A DNA stretch of 64,000 nucleotides from Paraburkholderia sp. FT54 (GTDB lineage: Bacteria > Pseudomonadota > Gammaproteobacteria > Burkholderiales > Burkholderiaceae). The notes beneath the pieces were generated by a model. It ran no database searches. It saw nothing but the letters and a program-made list of their open reading frames with translations, and was not told the origin of the DNA. A program made the position numbers and the translations under genes. The DNA lies in contig NZ_CP134198.1 of NCBI RefSeq assembly GCF_031585635.1, forward strand, positions 186,001-250,000, given 5' to 3'. This document shows positions 45,601-55,029 of the stretch, in pieces (positions within the stretch are counted from its first letter, which is position 1; each line of letters starts with the position of its first letter).

Positions 45601-46952
45601 ATGTCAAAAGACACGCCCCAATCTTCATCGCGCCGGCACTTTGTCGGTATGGCGGCCGCGGCGCTCGCGGCAGGCTCGCGGAGCCGGCTCGCCTTCGCGG
45701 AAACGAGCCCCGCAATCGGCAAGATCACCGAACCCGCGAACGGTGACAGGACGGCGATCCGGCCGTTCCGCGTTTACGTCCCCGACTCGCAGCTCGTTGA
45801 CATGCAGCGCCGCATCAAGGTCACGCGCTGGCCGGATCGCGAGACGGTGCCCGACGAATCACAGGGCATTCAGCTCGCCACCATTCAGGGACTCGCGCAA
45901 TATTGGGCAACCGGCTATGACTGGCGCAAATGCGAAGCGCGGCTGAATTCGTATCCGCAATCATCACTGAGGTTGGCCGACTCGATATCCATTTCATCCA
46001 CGTGCGGTCCAAGCACGAAAATGCGATGCCGTTGATCGTGACCCACGGCTGGCCCGGCTCGGTCATCGAACAGTTCAAGATCATCGATCCGCTCGTCAAT
46101 CCGACTGCGTACGGCGCGCCGGCTTCGGATGCCTTTCAGCTCGTGATCCCATCATTGCCCGGTTACGGCTTTTCGGCGAGACCTACCACAACGGTCTGGG
46201 GACCGGAGCGCACCGCGCGCGCGTGGGTCGCATTGATGAAACGCCTCGGCTATGAGCGCTTTGCTTCGCAGGGCGGCGATCTCGGCGGGATTGTCACGAA
46301 CATCATGGCCAAACAGGCGCCGCCCGAACTGATCGGCATTCATGTGAACTTCCCTGCCTGCGTTCCGGCGGAGATTCTGAAGTCGCTGGCCGCGGGCGAC
46401 GCGATTCCTGCCGGCTTATCGGACGAGGAAAAGCACTCGTATGAGCAGTCGAGTGCCAACTTCAAAAAGAAGCGCGGTTACGCTTTCGAAATGGGCACGC
46501 GCCCGCAGACGCTGTACGGACGCGCCGACTCGCCCGTCGCGCTGGCTTCCTGGCTACTCGACCACGACGACGGCTACGGCCAGCCCGCGGCGGCGTTGAG
46601 CGCAGCCGTGCTCGGTCATCCCGTCAACGGTCATTCAGCAGGCGCGCTGACGCGAGACGACATACTCGACGACATCACGCTTTACTGGCTGACCAACACC
46701 GGCATCTCGGCGGCGCGCTTCTATTGGGAGTCGCACGCGAATTTCTTCCTCGCGGCCGACGTCAACGTGCCTGCCGTTGTGAGCGCTTTTCCGAGAGAAA
46801 ACTACCAGGCGCCGAAGACCTGGACCGAAAAGGCCTATCACAACCTGATTTACTTCAACAAACCCGAATCGGGCGGGCACTTCGCGGCATGGGAAGAACC
46901 GATGATCTTCGCGAACGAAGTGCGCACGGGATTAAGGCCCTTGCGCGCCTAA
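45601..46952 (+). pseudogene. Tat-exported epoxide hydrolase, frameshifted
   Basis: The first frame begins with a twin-arginine leader (SSRRHFVGMAAAALAAGSRS) followed by an epoxide-hydrolase N-terminal domain (FRVYVPDSQLVDMQRRIKVT, LAQYWATGYDWRKCEARLNS). A one-base loss near 45960 shifts the frame; the second frame continues with ITEVGRLDIHFIHVRSKHEN, the oxyanion LIVTHGWPGSVIEQFKI, nucleophile Asp in SQGGDLGGIVTNIMAKQAP and the late His in ESGGHFAAWEEP, to 46952. All catalytic parts exist but are split. A sequencing error would restore a normal ~450-residue protein. Confidence 0.88.
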
Positions 46953-47288
46953 AGTGCGAAGCGCTCCGACGCGCATGCGCCGGAGCGCTCCTCGATGTAA
47001 TCGTGCTGGTCGGGTCCATGCGATGTTGTTCGCATTGATCTGCCGTTTGGTTCGGCCCCGGGTCCGCTTGCGAAACACGGGTTTTCGACGAAACAGGTCG
47101 GACCGAGGCATTCATGAAGGCGGCCCGGGCGTTTGACTTGCTTCGGCCATGCGGCGCCATCCGCCCGCCTCGTTCGACGAACACTGGCGCGCATGTCTGA
47201 TATTCCTCGAAAGATAGCAATATTGCCACTCCCGCTCGTTTCGGCAAAGCCCGATAATCAGGCGACTTTCCACTTCCGGAACCAAAAC
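46953..47288. other. Gene-free stretch before the LysE remnant
   Basis: About 335 bases. Short hairpin-forming GCGCC-rich sequence follows the hydrolase stop (TGCGAAGCGCTCCGACGCGC) and could end transcription. No coding frame was recognised. Confidence 0.35.
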
Positions 47289-47923
47289 ATGACTGGAAAC
47301 GCCTATTTCTCGGCAAACCTGCTGCTTGCCTATGCAGCGTATTTCGTTGGCACCGCGAGTCCCGGGCCGAGCAACCTTGCAATTATGTCCATCGCGGCCA
47401 GTCACGGCCGGAAAGCGGCGTTGATGTTCGCACTCGGTGTCATCTCGGGGTCGATATGTTTTGGGCGACGGTGGCGACGCTAGGCGTGTCAGTTGCCCTG
47501 ATCGCCTATTCGTAATTCATCATTGCAGTCAAGATTTTTGGTGGTCTATATCTCTTGTGGCTAGCCTTCAAATCCGGACGCAATGCGCTTGCGACAGCAG
47601 CTGAATCCGTACTGAAGGTGGAACGAACACCGACATTGACGAGCGTCTACTCCCGCGGAGTGATGCTCCATCTCACCAATCCGAAAGCTATCCTCGTGTG
47701 GGTTTCAATTGTTGCTCTATCGTCGAACAGCACGGGATCAGCCCATAGTGCTGTAATTGCCGGTTGTGCGGCCATCGGATGTCTGGTGTTCGGCGGTTAC
47801 GCCATACTGTTTTCGACGGACTCGGCTCGCAGGATGTACGTGCGGACCCGTCGCTCACTGGAAGGATGCCTGGCCCTAGTATTCGGGATTGCCGGCATCA
47901 GGCTCCTAGCGTCGCGTGTCTAG
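47289..47923 (+). pseudogene. LysE/RhtB-family exporter, disrupted
   Basis: The start MTGNAYFSANLLLAYAAYFV and the signature GTASPGPSNLAIMSIAASHG identify an amino-acid exporter of the LysE family. Near 47455 a two-base change breaks the frame (SGSICFG instead of SGSMFWATVATLG), and a TAA near 47512 follows AYS where Lys is expected. The rest (FIIAVKIFGGLYLLWLAFKS, LTNPKAILVWVSIVALSS) is read to 47923. Two lesions make real decay likely. Confidence 0.85.
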
Positions 47924-48629
47924 CTAGTTTCAGTACCTTCGCTTGTCCAATGTCATACCGCGGGGGAGTCCTGCTATTTCGGCCGAAAGTACGCATCCGC
48001 ATGTAGTGAAGCCATGACATTCATGGCGATAGAGGCGGGAATATCAGTAAGCCGACTGAATGTCGGCAGGGGCCACCAGATGGAAGGCGTTGAGCGTGCG
48101 CGAACGGCGGCTGGGCATTGGCGGATTCAACCGGTGGATGCAATAGTTTGCTGACATTCGCCGCTGCCGAGGTGCGAATGTCGGGAATTCAACTGGTTGC
48201 TGCCTCACCAATGCCGACAGCCGAACGTCGGCAATGGCCGATAACTTGGCGGCCGACTCGGCGGCGCGAGCGTCCGTTGTACTCCGGAAGCGGTCATGGC
48301 TGTGTGAGGAGTCCGAACGGCAGATCCGGGTCGAGTTCAGTCTGACACGATTGGCTCGTCGGCGTTTCCTTCGCTGGTTCCAGGATCGGACCGTGTTCGG
48401 CCACAAGCAGTCACCGAGCAGTCCAACATCCCAGCCGTTCGAAGGTCTCCTGACCATCCATGAGGAGACATCCGGCACACCCCCGAGCGTTCAGCGCAGA
48501 TCATCTGGTACGTTCACGCCAACTAGAACGTCTGGCCTCGGTCGACCTTGGATACCTGCCGTCGTTCATGGGCCGCTTCTAGATCTTTGCCGCAACCATT
48601 GCCGGGAAACCCACGCCGATGGTGCGTGT
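47924..48629. other. Gene-free stretch with GTCGGC stem-loops
   Basis: About 700 bases. Two hairpins, GCCGAC-TGAAT-GTCGGC (48051-48067) and GCCGAC-AGCCGAAC-GTCGGC (about 48213-48232), resemble that at 31021-31040. No coding frame is convincing. It may be relic sequence. Confidence 0.45.
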
Positions 48630-48950
48630 TCAATGGAGCAGCTCAGATGAAGTCAGGTAGCCAGGACCACCTCCTCCCGCCGCGAGCACACACCCATCCG
48701 GGAGCAGTGTGGCGGTTTGCTGACGGCGGCATGGTGAAGGCTGCCAGTCAATGACCACGTGCCGACGGACGAATCGCAGAGTGCCGCGGAGAACAGGTAC
48801 CTTGAAGCGCCGCATCCGCCTGCGACAAGGACCTTCCCGTTGGGCAAATGCATCGCCGCGTGGAAGCAGCGCGCCTGATTCAGGTTCCTTGTGGCAGACC
48901 ATGCGCCCGTCGCCGGGTTGAGCACTTCGGCGACGAGCCATCCGGCATTC
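48630..48950 (-). pseudogene. Kelch-repeat protein fragment
   Basis: Two reading frames together give two kelch/galactose-oxidase-like repeats: AEVLNPATGAWSATRNLNQA, LPNGKVLVAGGCGASRYLFS, VGTWSLTGSLH, then after a shift near 48735 TATLLPDGCVLAAGGGGPG and TSSELL. It lacks a start and most of the propeller. It directly follows the natural 3' end of the beta-propeller-like gene, on the same strand, so a deletion has probably fused the two genes. Confidence 0.7.
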
Positions 48951-50052
48951 AATGCGCGGCCGTTACCGCTGGTCTTCGGCCGGTACAAAGGCCATGCCAT
49001 GCGGACTGGCCCAAATTTGTCACCAAAGGAAGGAGCGCTCCGCTGTGCAAATCAAGTTGGCCGACATAGGCCGGCACCGCAGGCGTGCTACTCGTAGCGG
49101 CCACGCCAGTTGATGCGGAGAAGGCCGCGTCGCGCTGCCAGACATTGGCACTAATCTTGTATACGATGTTCGCCTTCGTATCGGACACGAGCAGATAGCC
49201 CCGTCGCGCAGTGGCGAATACCGTATCGTCAACCTGCACGTTGCCGAGAAGCGGCAGATATTGCACGTTCAGATCATCGCCCGACGAGCGCAACAGGACA
49301 AGCTGACCATCGCCCTGATCATCGAGCAGTACATCACCTGACGGCGTCAGCGTCATCGAATCCGGATCGGGCAGGGTGAGTGTTGCTACCGTGCCAAACG
49401 GAATGTTGCTGGCATCCAACGTGCCGCGCATTACCGGAGCAACGTCGATTGTGTAGGTGTTCGCATCGAGGTGCACAACGCGGACAATCGCGGGCCCCAT
49501 ATTCTTTCCGCTACTGTTAAGGGTGGGATTGGACGCACTGAAGTAGGTCTGGCCATCCTTGAACACGATGTCATCGTAACCACCGCCGTGCAGTGTCTTG
49601 CCGAATGAATACGGTTTGGACGCCTGGCCGGTCGCGGGATTGATGATGACAAGGTTTGGATTTGCATCCTCATTCTGCATCGCCCAGATCTCACGCGTGT
49701 ACGGATTGACCTTCAGGCCATCGTTGTGTCCCGCGACTTGATAAGTCTTCACGATACTGCCGTCTTGCGAGTATTCAACAATCACGCTCATCGCGCCGTT
49801 CGATCCATCTGGCGCGCCGTTATTCGCATAGCCAACCCAAACGTGACCATCGAGCACGGCCAGTGAATCCGGTGCGCTGATCAACCCACCGGAACCCACT
49901 GCGAACACAGTCAGGCTAAAACCTGGCGTGACTAACGGCTTCGCCGCGCTTTGCGCGTCGGCGCCGCCAGCCGCAAAACAGAGGGCAGTGAACGCTAGTG
50001 CGGTGCGACTAAAAAGGCGGCTTACTGCGTAAGCAGATCGAATGCTGGGCAT
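48949..50052 (-). CDS. Exported NHL/SMP-30-like beta-propeller protein
   Basis: Encodes 367 residues from the ATG at 50050-50052 (GGAG upstream). A signal peptide (LFSRTALAFTALCFAAGGAD, cleavage near ADAQS) is followed by repeated blades such as GLISAPDSLAVLDGHVWVGY, GLKVNPYTREIWAMQNEDA and LTPSGDVLLDDQGDGQLVLL. The last ~20 residues are altered: one extra base near 48998 shifts the frame from PHGMAFVPAEDQR (natural stop at 48963-48965) into a frame ending at 48949. Most of the propeller is intact. Function unknown; periplasmic or secreted. Confidence 0.75.
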   Translation of the reverse strand: MPSIRSAYAVSRLFSRTALAFTALCFAAGGADAQSAAKPLVTPGFSLTVFAVGSGGLISAPDSLAVLDGHVWVGYANNGAPDGSNGAMSVIVEYSQDGSIVKTYQVAGHNDGLKVNPYTREIWAMQNEDANPNLVIINPATGQASKPYSFGKTLHGGGYDDIVFKDGQTYFSASNPTLNSSGKNMGPAIVRVVHLDANTYTIDVAPVMRGTLDASNIPFGTVATLTLPDPDSMTLTPSGDVLLDDQGDGQLVLLRSSGDDLNVQYLPLLGNVQVDDTVFATARRGYLLVSDTKANIVYKISANVWQRDAAFSASTGVAATSSTPAVPAYVGQLDLHSGALLPLVTNLGQSAWHGLCTGRRPAVTAAH

Positions 50053-50328
50053 GATCGTCTCCGGAAACAGGTAGGCGGGCGGGGTGGGCAGGGGCACCGG
50101 TATGTGCCAGGCAGCCGGTAATGAACCGAAATACATGGAAACATGTGCGCATGACTGAACAGTGACGGCGCGTAAAATGCCACCAGGCGTCTGCGAATAT
50201 TTTCCGACTTTCTTAACTTTCCTTAAGAGACCCTTGAGGCGACGGAGAATTTAAAAAAATGTATTGCTCAAGCACTCCGAATCGAGGTCGATAGGCAGAA
50301 TGCGGTAATTTTTCTATGGGCGATTGGG

Positions 50329-50619
50329 ATGTCCATTTAGACAATCGGTACAAAGCATCGTACAAACAGCACCTTCGTCCACGGCGTCGATTTCGAATTC
50401 AGCGTCGACGGTGCCACCATCGAGTACGAGCGCTTCGTTGGTTACATGGGCGAGTGCCAGCACGTTCACGTTATCGTTTACGATCAACATCAGCGCGTCG
50501 CGCGCGCGTTGATGGCGGAAGCGACCGGGACGTCAATTCAAACCGCGCAGGAAACGGGAAAGTGCTATCAGCAGGCGCAACGACTGTTCGCCAGGCAGGC
50601 CGCTACCAAGGCAGGCTAA
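50329..50619 (+). pseudogene. Small conserved-looking ORF with amber at codon 4
   Basis: Beginning at ATG 50329 the frame reads MSI, then TAG (50338-50340), then an uninterrupted, protein-like stretch: FVHGVDFEFSVDGATIEYER, GECQHVHVIVYDQHQRVARA, TAQETGKCYQQAQRLFARQA, ending at TAA 50617-50619. The composition is unlike the shadow frames. Either the gene starts at an unrecognised codon after the TAG or it is inactivated. I do not recognise the family. Confidence 0.4.
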
Positions 50620-50649
50620 GGTGCCCTGGGAGATTGAGCTTGAAGGAGT

Positions 50650-50678
50650 GGTCCGCCGCGCCGGATCCGCGGCGGACC
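50650..50678. terminator. Stem-loop after the RND efflux operon
   Basis: GGTCCGCCGC, a 9-base loop and the exact inverse GCGGCGGACC lie 30 bases beyond the efflux pump stop and 31 bases after the small ORF on the other strand. It could end transcription from both sides, although no T-run is present. Confidence 0.5.
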
Positions 50679-50707
50679 GTCAGAATAAGAAGGCGTGCCG
50701 CCAGCGC

Positions 50708-53700
50708 TCAGCCCACCTGTTCGCACTCGACCGTGCCATCTTTCGTTCGATACCCCGCCAGCCAATGCGACAGACGGTCGAACCACAGGTGCACCACCGG
50801 CGTCGTGAAGAGCGTCAGCATTTGCGAAACGATCAGGCCGCCGACAATCGCGATGCCGAGCGGAACACGCAATTCCGCGCCCGCACCAGACCCAAGCGCG
50901 AGCGGCAACGCGCCAAACAACGCGGCCAGCGTCGTCATCATGATCGGCCGGAAGCGCAGCACGCATGCCTGACGGATCGCTTCGCGCGGTGATAAGCCTT
51001 GTTCACGCTCGGCCACGAGTGCGAAATCGATCATCATGATGGCGTTTTTCTTCACGATACCGATCAGCAGGATAATACCGATCATCCCCATGATAGAGAG
51101 ATCCTGCCCGCACAGCATCAACGCAAGCAATGCCCCGACTCCTGCTGAGGGCAGCGTCGAAATGATGGTAAGTGGGTGAATCGCGCTTTCGTACAGGATA
51201 CCGAGAATCAGATACACCACGACGAGTGCCGCCGCGATCAGATACGGTTCGCTGGAAAGTGACGCCTGGAACGCCTGCGCCGTGCCCTGGAACGACCCCG
51301 TCAAACTGTCGGGTTTGCCTGCCGCGATTTCGACCTGGTGAATCGCCGTCACGGCATTGCCGAGCGATTGGCCCGGCGCCAGATTGAACGAGATGGTCAC
51401 AGCGGGAAACAATCCCTGGTGATTCACCGCAATCGGCGACACGTTGTTTTCGATCTTCGCCAGCGTGTTGAGCGGCACCAGTTCATTCGTCAGCGGCGAA
51501 CGCACGTAGAGGTGCGCGAGCGCGTCGGTGGTCAACTGAAAGCCCGGATCGACCTCCTCCACGACGTGGTATTGATTCAGCTGCGTGAACAGCGTTGCGA
51601 TCTGCCGTTGGCCGAACGCGTCGTAGAGCGTGTCGTCGATGCCTTGTGCGGTGATGCCGAAGCGCGAGGCCGTGCTGCGATCAATCACGAGCGTCGCGCT
51701 GGTAGCGGCAGCTTGCTGGTCAGAGGTGACATCGGCGAGTTGCGGCAGCTTCGACAGCTTGTCGGTCAGCACGCCTGCCCAATGATTCAGTTCGTTGATA
51801 TCAGGGTCTTGCAGCGTGTACTGATATTGAGCGGCACTGATTCGGCCGCCGACCTGAATATCCTGGCGAACCTGCATCGACAGCGAAATACCCATCACCT
51901 TCGCCAACTGCGGCTTCAGACGATTGAGCACCTGCGCTGCGCTATCCTTGCGTTGACCGAACGCCTTCAGGTTAATCATCACGCGACCCTGGCTCACGGT
52001 CGGATTCGCGCCCATCCAGTAGTAAACGTTATCGACTGCGGGATCGGCTTCGATGATATGGCCCAGTTGCTGCATTTTCGAAGACATCGCCCGTGGGGAG
52101 ATATCCGGCGCGGCCTGCGCGACACCCATGATCAAACCGGAGTCCTCCTGCGGAAAGAAACCCTTCGGGATCACGACGAACAACGCCAGTGTCGCGACGA
52201 TCGTTGCAATCGTCACGCCAAGCATCAGTTTCGGCCAATTCAGCACCCAATCGAGACCACGCTCGTAACGCCGCTCCACCGCAACAAAGCCTCTTTCGAG
52301 CCACGCTTCAAGCTTGCGCATTCGCCCTGCTTCATCCGGCTCCGGCAGGCGGATCAGCCAGCCGCATAGCATCGGCGTGGCAGTCAGCGAGACCAGCGCC
52401 GACATCAGGATCGCCGCGCTCACCGTCACCGCGAATTCGCGGAACAGGCGTCCGACAATGCCGCCCATCAGCAGGATCGGAATGAACACGGCGATCAGCG
52501 AGATCGTCATCGAGATAATAGTGAAGCGCACTTCCATCGCGCCGAGCAGCGCGGCTTTCATGCGCGGCACACCTTCCTCGACATGCCGCATCACGTTTTC
52601 GATCACCACAATCGCATCGTCCACTACGAAGCCCACCGCAATGGTCAGCCCCATCAGCGACAGATTGTCGAGGCTATAGCCGAGCAGATACATCACACCG
52701 AATGTCGCCACCAGCGACAAGGGAATCGTCAGGCTCGGAATGATCGTCGCCCACACGTTGCGCAAAAACGAGAAGATGACCATCACGACGAGCGCGACCG
52801 TCAGCATCAGCGTGAATTGCACGTCGTGGACCGACGCATTGATGGTCTGCGTACGATCGCCCACGACATGCAGATGCGCGGCGGCGGGCAGCGTCGCTTC
52901 CAGCGCAGGCAGCTTCGCCTTGATGTTGGCGATCGTCTGCACGACGTTGTAGCCAGGCTGCTTGTGAATATCGAGGATGATCGCGCGTTCGTGCTGAAGC
53001 CACGCGGCCTGCTGGTTATCTTCGGCGGCGTTCAGGACGGTGCCGAGATCGGATAGACGAATCGGCGCGCCGTTCTTGTACGCGACCACCAGATCGCGAT
53101 ACGCCGAGGCAGTCGTGATCTGATCGGTGGCATTGAAAATCACCGAACGGTCCGACCCGTTCAGGCTGCCCTTCGGCGCGTTCACGGTCTGCAAGCCGAC
53201 GATCGAGCGCACGTCTTCCAGCGTGAGGCCGCGCGCGGTAAGCTTGTCGGGATCGAGCTGAATACGCACGGCAGGGCGCTGCTGGCCGTGGAAATCGACG
53301 AGACCCACGCCCGGCAACTGCGAAATCTGCTGCGCCAGATAGTCTTCGGCGTAGCTGTCGAGCTGGGTGAGCGTGAGCGACGGCGACGTCAGCGCGAGTG
53401 ACAGCAGGGTGAAGTCGGCCGGGTTGACCTTTTCATAGGTCGGCGGGTTCGGCAGATTCTTCGGCAGGGTGCCACCGGCCGCGTTGATCGCCGTCTGCAC
53501 GTCCTGCGCCGCGCCGTTGATATCGCGCGACAGATCGAACTGCACGGCGATGCTGGTGGTGCCCAGCGAGCTTGACGACGTCATCTGCGTGATGCCCGCA
53601 ATCAGCGAGAGTTGCCGCTCGAGCGGCGTCGCTACCGACGTCGCCATGGTCTCCGCACTCGCGCCCGGCAATTTCGCTACAACTTGGATGGTCGGGAAAT

Positions 53701-53821
53701 CGACTTGCGGCAAGGGCGCGACCGGCAGCAGAAAATACGCCACTGTGCCGGCCAGCAGCACCGCGATAGCAAGAAAACTGGTCGCAATGCGCCGCTTGAT
53801 GAACCGTTCCATCAGGCTCAT
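50708..53821 (-). CDS. RND efflux pump inner-membrane transporter (HAE1/MdtB-MuxB type)
   Basis: Encodes 1037 residues, the standard RND size. It begins MSLMERFIKRRIATSFLAIA, with PQVDFPTIQVVAKLPGASAE in the pore region. The proton-relay segment in TM4 is GFVVDDAIVVIENVMRHVEEG, with both conserved Asp residues, and TM10 carries IGIVKKNAIMMIDFALVAER with its Lys. Related to MdtB/MdtC and MuxB rather than AcrB. It exports drugs or metabolites from the inner membrane through the adaptor and outer-membrane partner encoded upstream. The start overlaps the adaptor stop by four bases. Confidence 0.95.
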   Translation of the reverse strand: MSLMERFIKRRIATSFLAIAVLLAGTVAYFLLPVAPLPQVDFPTIQVVAKLPGASAETMATSVATPLERQLSLIAGITQMTSSSSLGTTSIAVQFDLSRDINGAAQDVQTAINAAGGTLPKNLPNPPTYEKVNPADFTLLSLALTSPSLTLTQLDSYAEDYLAQQISQLPGVGLVDFHGQQRPAVRIQLDPDKLTARGLTLEDVRSIVGLQTVNAPKGSLNGSDRSVIFNATDQITTASAYRDLVVAYKNGAPIRLSDLGTVLNAAEDNQQAAWLQHERAIILDIHKQPGYNVVQTIANIKAKLPALEATLPAAAHLHVVGDRTQTINASVHDVQFTLMLTVALVVMVIFSFLRNVWATIIPSLTIPLSLVATFGVMYLLGYSLDNLSLMGLTIAVGFVVDDAIVVIENVMRHVEEGVPRMKAALLGAMEVRFTIISMTISLIAVFIPILLMGGIVGRLFREFAVTVSAAILMSALVSLTATPMLCGWLIRLPEPDEAGRMRKLEAWLERGFVAVERRYERGLDWVLNWPKLMLGVTIATIVATLALFVVIPKGFFPQEDSGLIMGVAQAAPDISPRAMSSKMQQLGHIIEADPAVDNVYYWMGANPTVSQGRVMINLKAFGQRKDSAAQVLNRLKPQLAKVMGISLSMQVRQDIQVGGRISAAQYQYTLQDPDINELNHWAGVLTDKLSKLPQLADVTSDQQAAATSATLVIDRSTASRFGITAQGIDDTLYDAFGQRQIATLFTQLNQYHVVEEVDPGFQLTTDALAHLYVRSPLTNELVPLNTLAKIENNVSPIAVNHQGLFPAVTISFNLAPGQSLGNAVTAIHQVEIAAGKPDSLTGSFQGTAQAFQASLSSEPYLIAAALVVVYLILGILYESAIHPLTIISTLPSAGVGALLALMLCGQDLSIMGMIGIILLIGIVKKNAIMMIDFALVAEREQGLSPREAIRQACVLRFRPIMMTTLAALFGALPLALGSGAGAELRVPLGIAIVGGLIVSQMLTLFTTPVVHLWFDRLSHWLAGYRTKDGTVECEQVG

Positions 53822-55029
53822 GACGGATTGTCCTGGTTAGTCTGGCTGCCTGTGGAGTTTGCGTTGGCCGGTGCCTCGGCCACCGTCGGCACCGTGGTCG
53901 CCGCCACACGCACGCCTGGGTTCAAACGGCTTTGTCCATCGAACACAATGAGGTCTGCGGACGCGACACCGCTGCGAATTTCCGTCATACCGTCGACCGT
54001 CACGCCGGTTTGGACCACACGCATCTGCGCCGTGCCCTTCGCGTCGATGACGTAAAGCTGCGTGCCTCTCTGCGTATTCACCACCGCACGGCTCGGCACG
54101 GCGAGCCGTTGCGTATCGGTGCGCAACAGCACGCGCGCATTCACCAGCTCGCCCGGCCACAGCTTGCGATCCTTGTTGGTGAACGAGGCCTTGAGTTTGA
54201 TCTGACCGGTGGTCGGATCGACCGTACTGTCGATGAACACGAGCGTGCCGTCGGCCAGCGCCGTGCTGCCGGAACGCGTCGTGACGTTCACCGCCAAAGG
54301 CGCGGCCGCCTGATTCCCGAGCAGCTCGGGCAGCACGTCTTGCGGCACGGAGAACAGCACGGTGATCGGCTCCATCTGCGTGACGGTGACGATGCCGGTC
54401 GTGTCGGTGGGATGCACGATCGCGCCGATGTCGGCCTCACGCGCACCCACGCGGCCGGTGAACGGCGCACTCAGCGTGGTGAAGCTCAGTTGCAGGCGGT
54501 CGCTCTGCACCAGCGCAGCGTCTGCCGCGACCGTGGCGGCAAGTGCTTCGACTTGAGCCTTCGCGGTGTCCACGGCCTGGGTGGTCGCCGCACCGATGCC
54601 GACCAGCTTCGAGTAGCGCGCGAGATCGAGCCTCGCATTATCGAGCGACGCCTGGTCCTTGCGTTGCGCCGCTTCCGCTTGATGCAATTGCGCCGTAAGC
54701 GGGCCCTGGTCGAGTTGGGCGAGCAACTGCCCTGCCTTCACATCCTGCCCTTCAGTGAAGGCTACGCGCTGCAACTGGCCGTCCACACGCACCTTGACGT
54801 CCACGGTATTGAGCGCCAGGACCGTACCCACGGCGGCCACGCGAATCGGAAAGTCGCTTTTCACCGGATGGCCGGCATTGACCGGCACCGCAGCCGCTGG
54901 CTTCACGGCCGGATGCCTCGGCCATTGCCACGCGACAAGAATCACGACAAGGACAACGCACGCCACCACGAGCGGCGCGCGACGGCGCGCGCGAGGTGCC
55001 TCGTGGTTCGGAAGGTCTGCAGGTTTCAT
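53818..55029 (-). CDS. RND periplasmic adaptor (MdtA-like membrane fusion protein)
   Basis: Encodes 403 residues. One N-terminal membrane anchor (PLVVACVVLVVILVAWQWPR) precedes a lipoyl/hairpin/beta-barrel layout: VDVKVRVDGQLQRVAFTEGQ, the coiled-coil QLHQAEAAQRKDQASLDNAR, lipoyl return LSAPFTGRVGAREADIGAIV and the barrel VNVTTRSGSTALADGTLVFI. No lipobox, so it is membrane-anchored. It bridges the RND transporter and the outer-membrane channel. Its start overlaps the end of the outer-membrane gene (ATGA), and its stop overlaps the transporter start. Confidence 0.94.
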   Translation of the reverse strand: MKPADLPNHEAPRARRRAPLVVACVVLVVILVAWQWPRHPAVKPAAAVPVNAGHPVKSDFPIRVAAVGTVLALNTVDVKVRVDGQLQRVAFTEGQDVKAGQLLAQLDQGPLTAQLHQAEAAQRKDQASLDNARLDLARYSKLVGIGAATTQAVDTAKAQVEALAATVAADAALVQSDRLQLSFTTLSAPFTGRVGAREADIGAIVHPTDTTGIVTVTQMEPITVLFSVPQDVLPELLGNQAAAPLAVNVTTRSGSTALADGTLVFIDSTVDPTTGQIKLKASFTNKDRKLWPGELVNARVLLRTDTQRLAVPSRAVVNTQRGTQLYVIDAKGTAQMRVVQTGVTVDGMTEIRSGVASADLIVFDGQSRLNPGVRVAATTVPTVAEAPANANSTGSQTNQDNPS

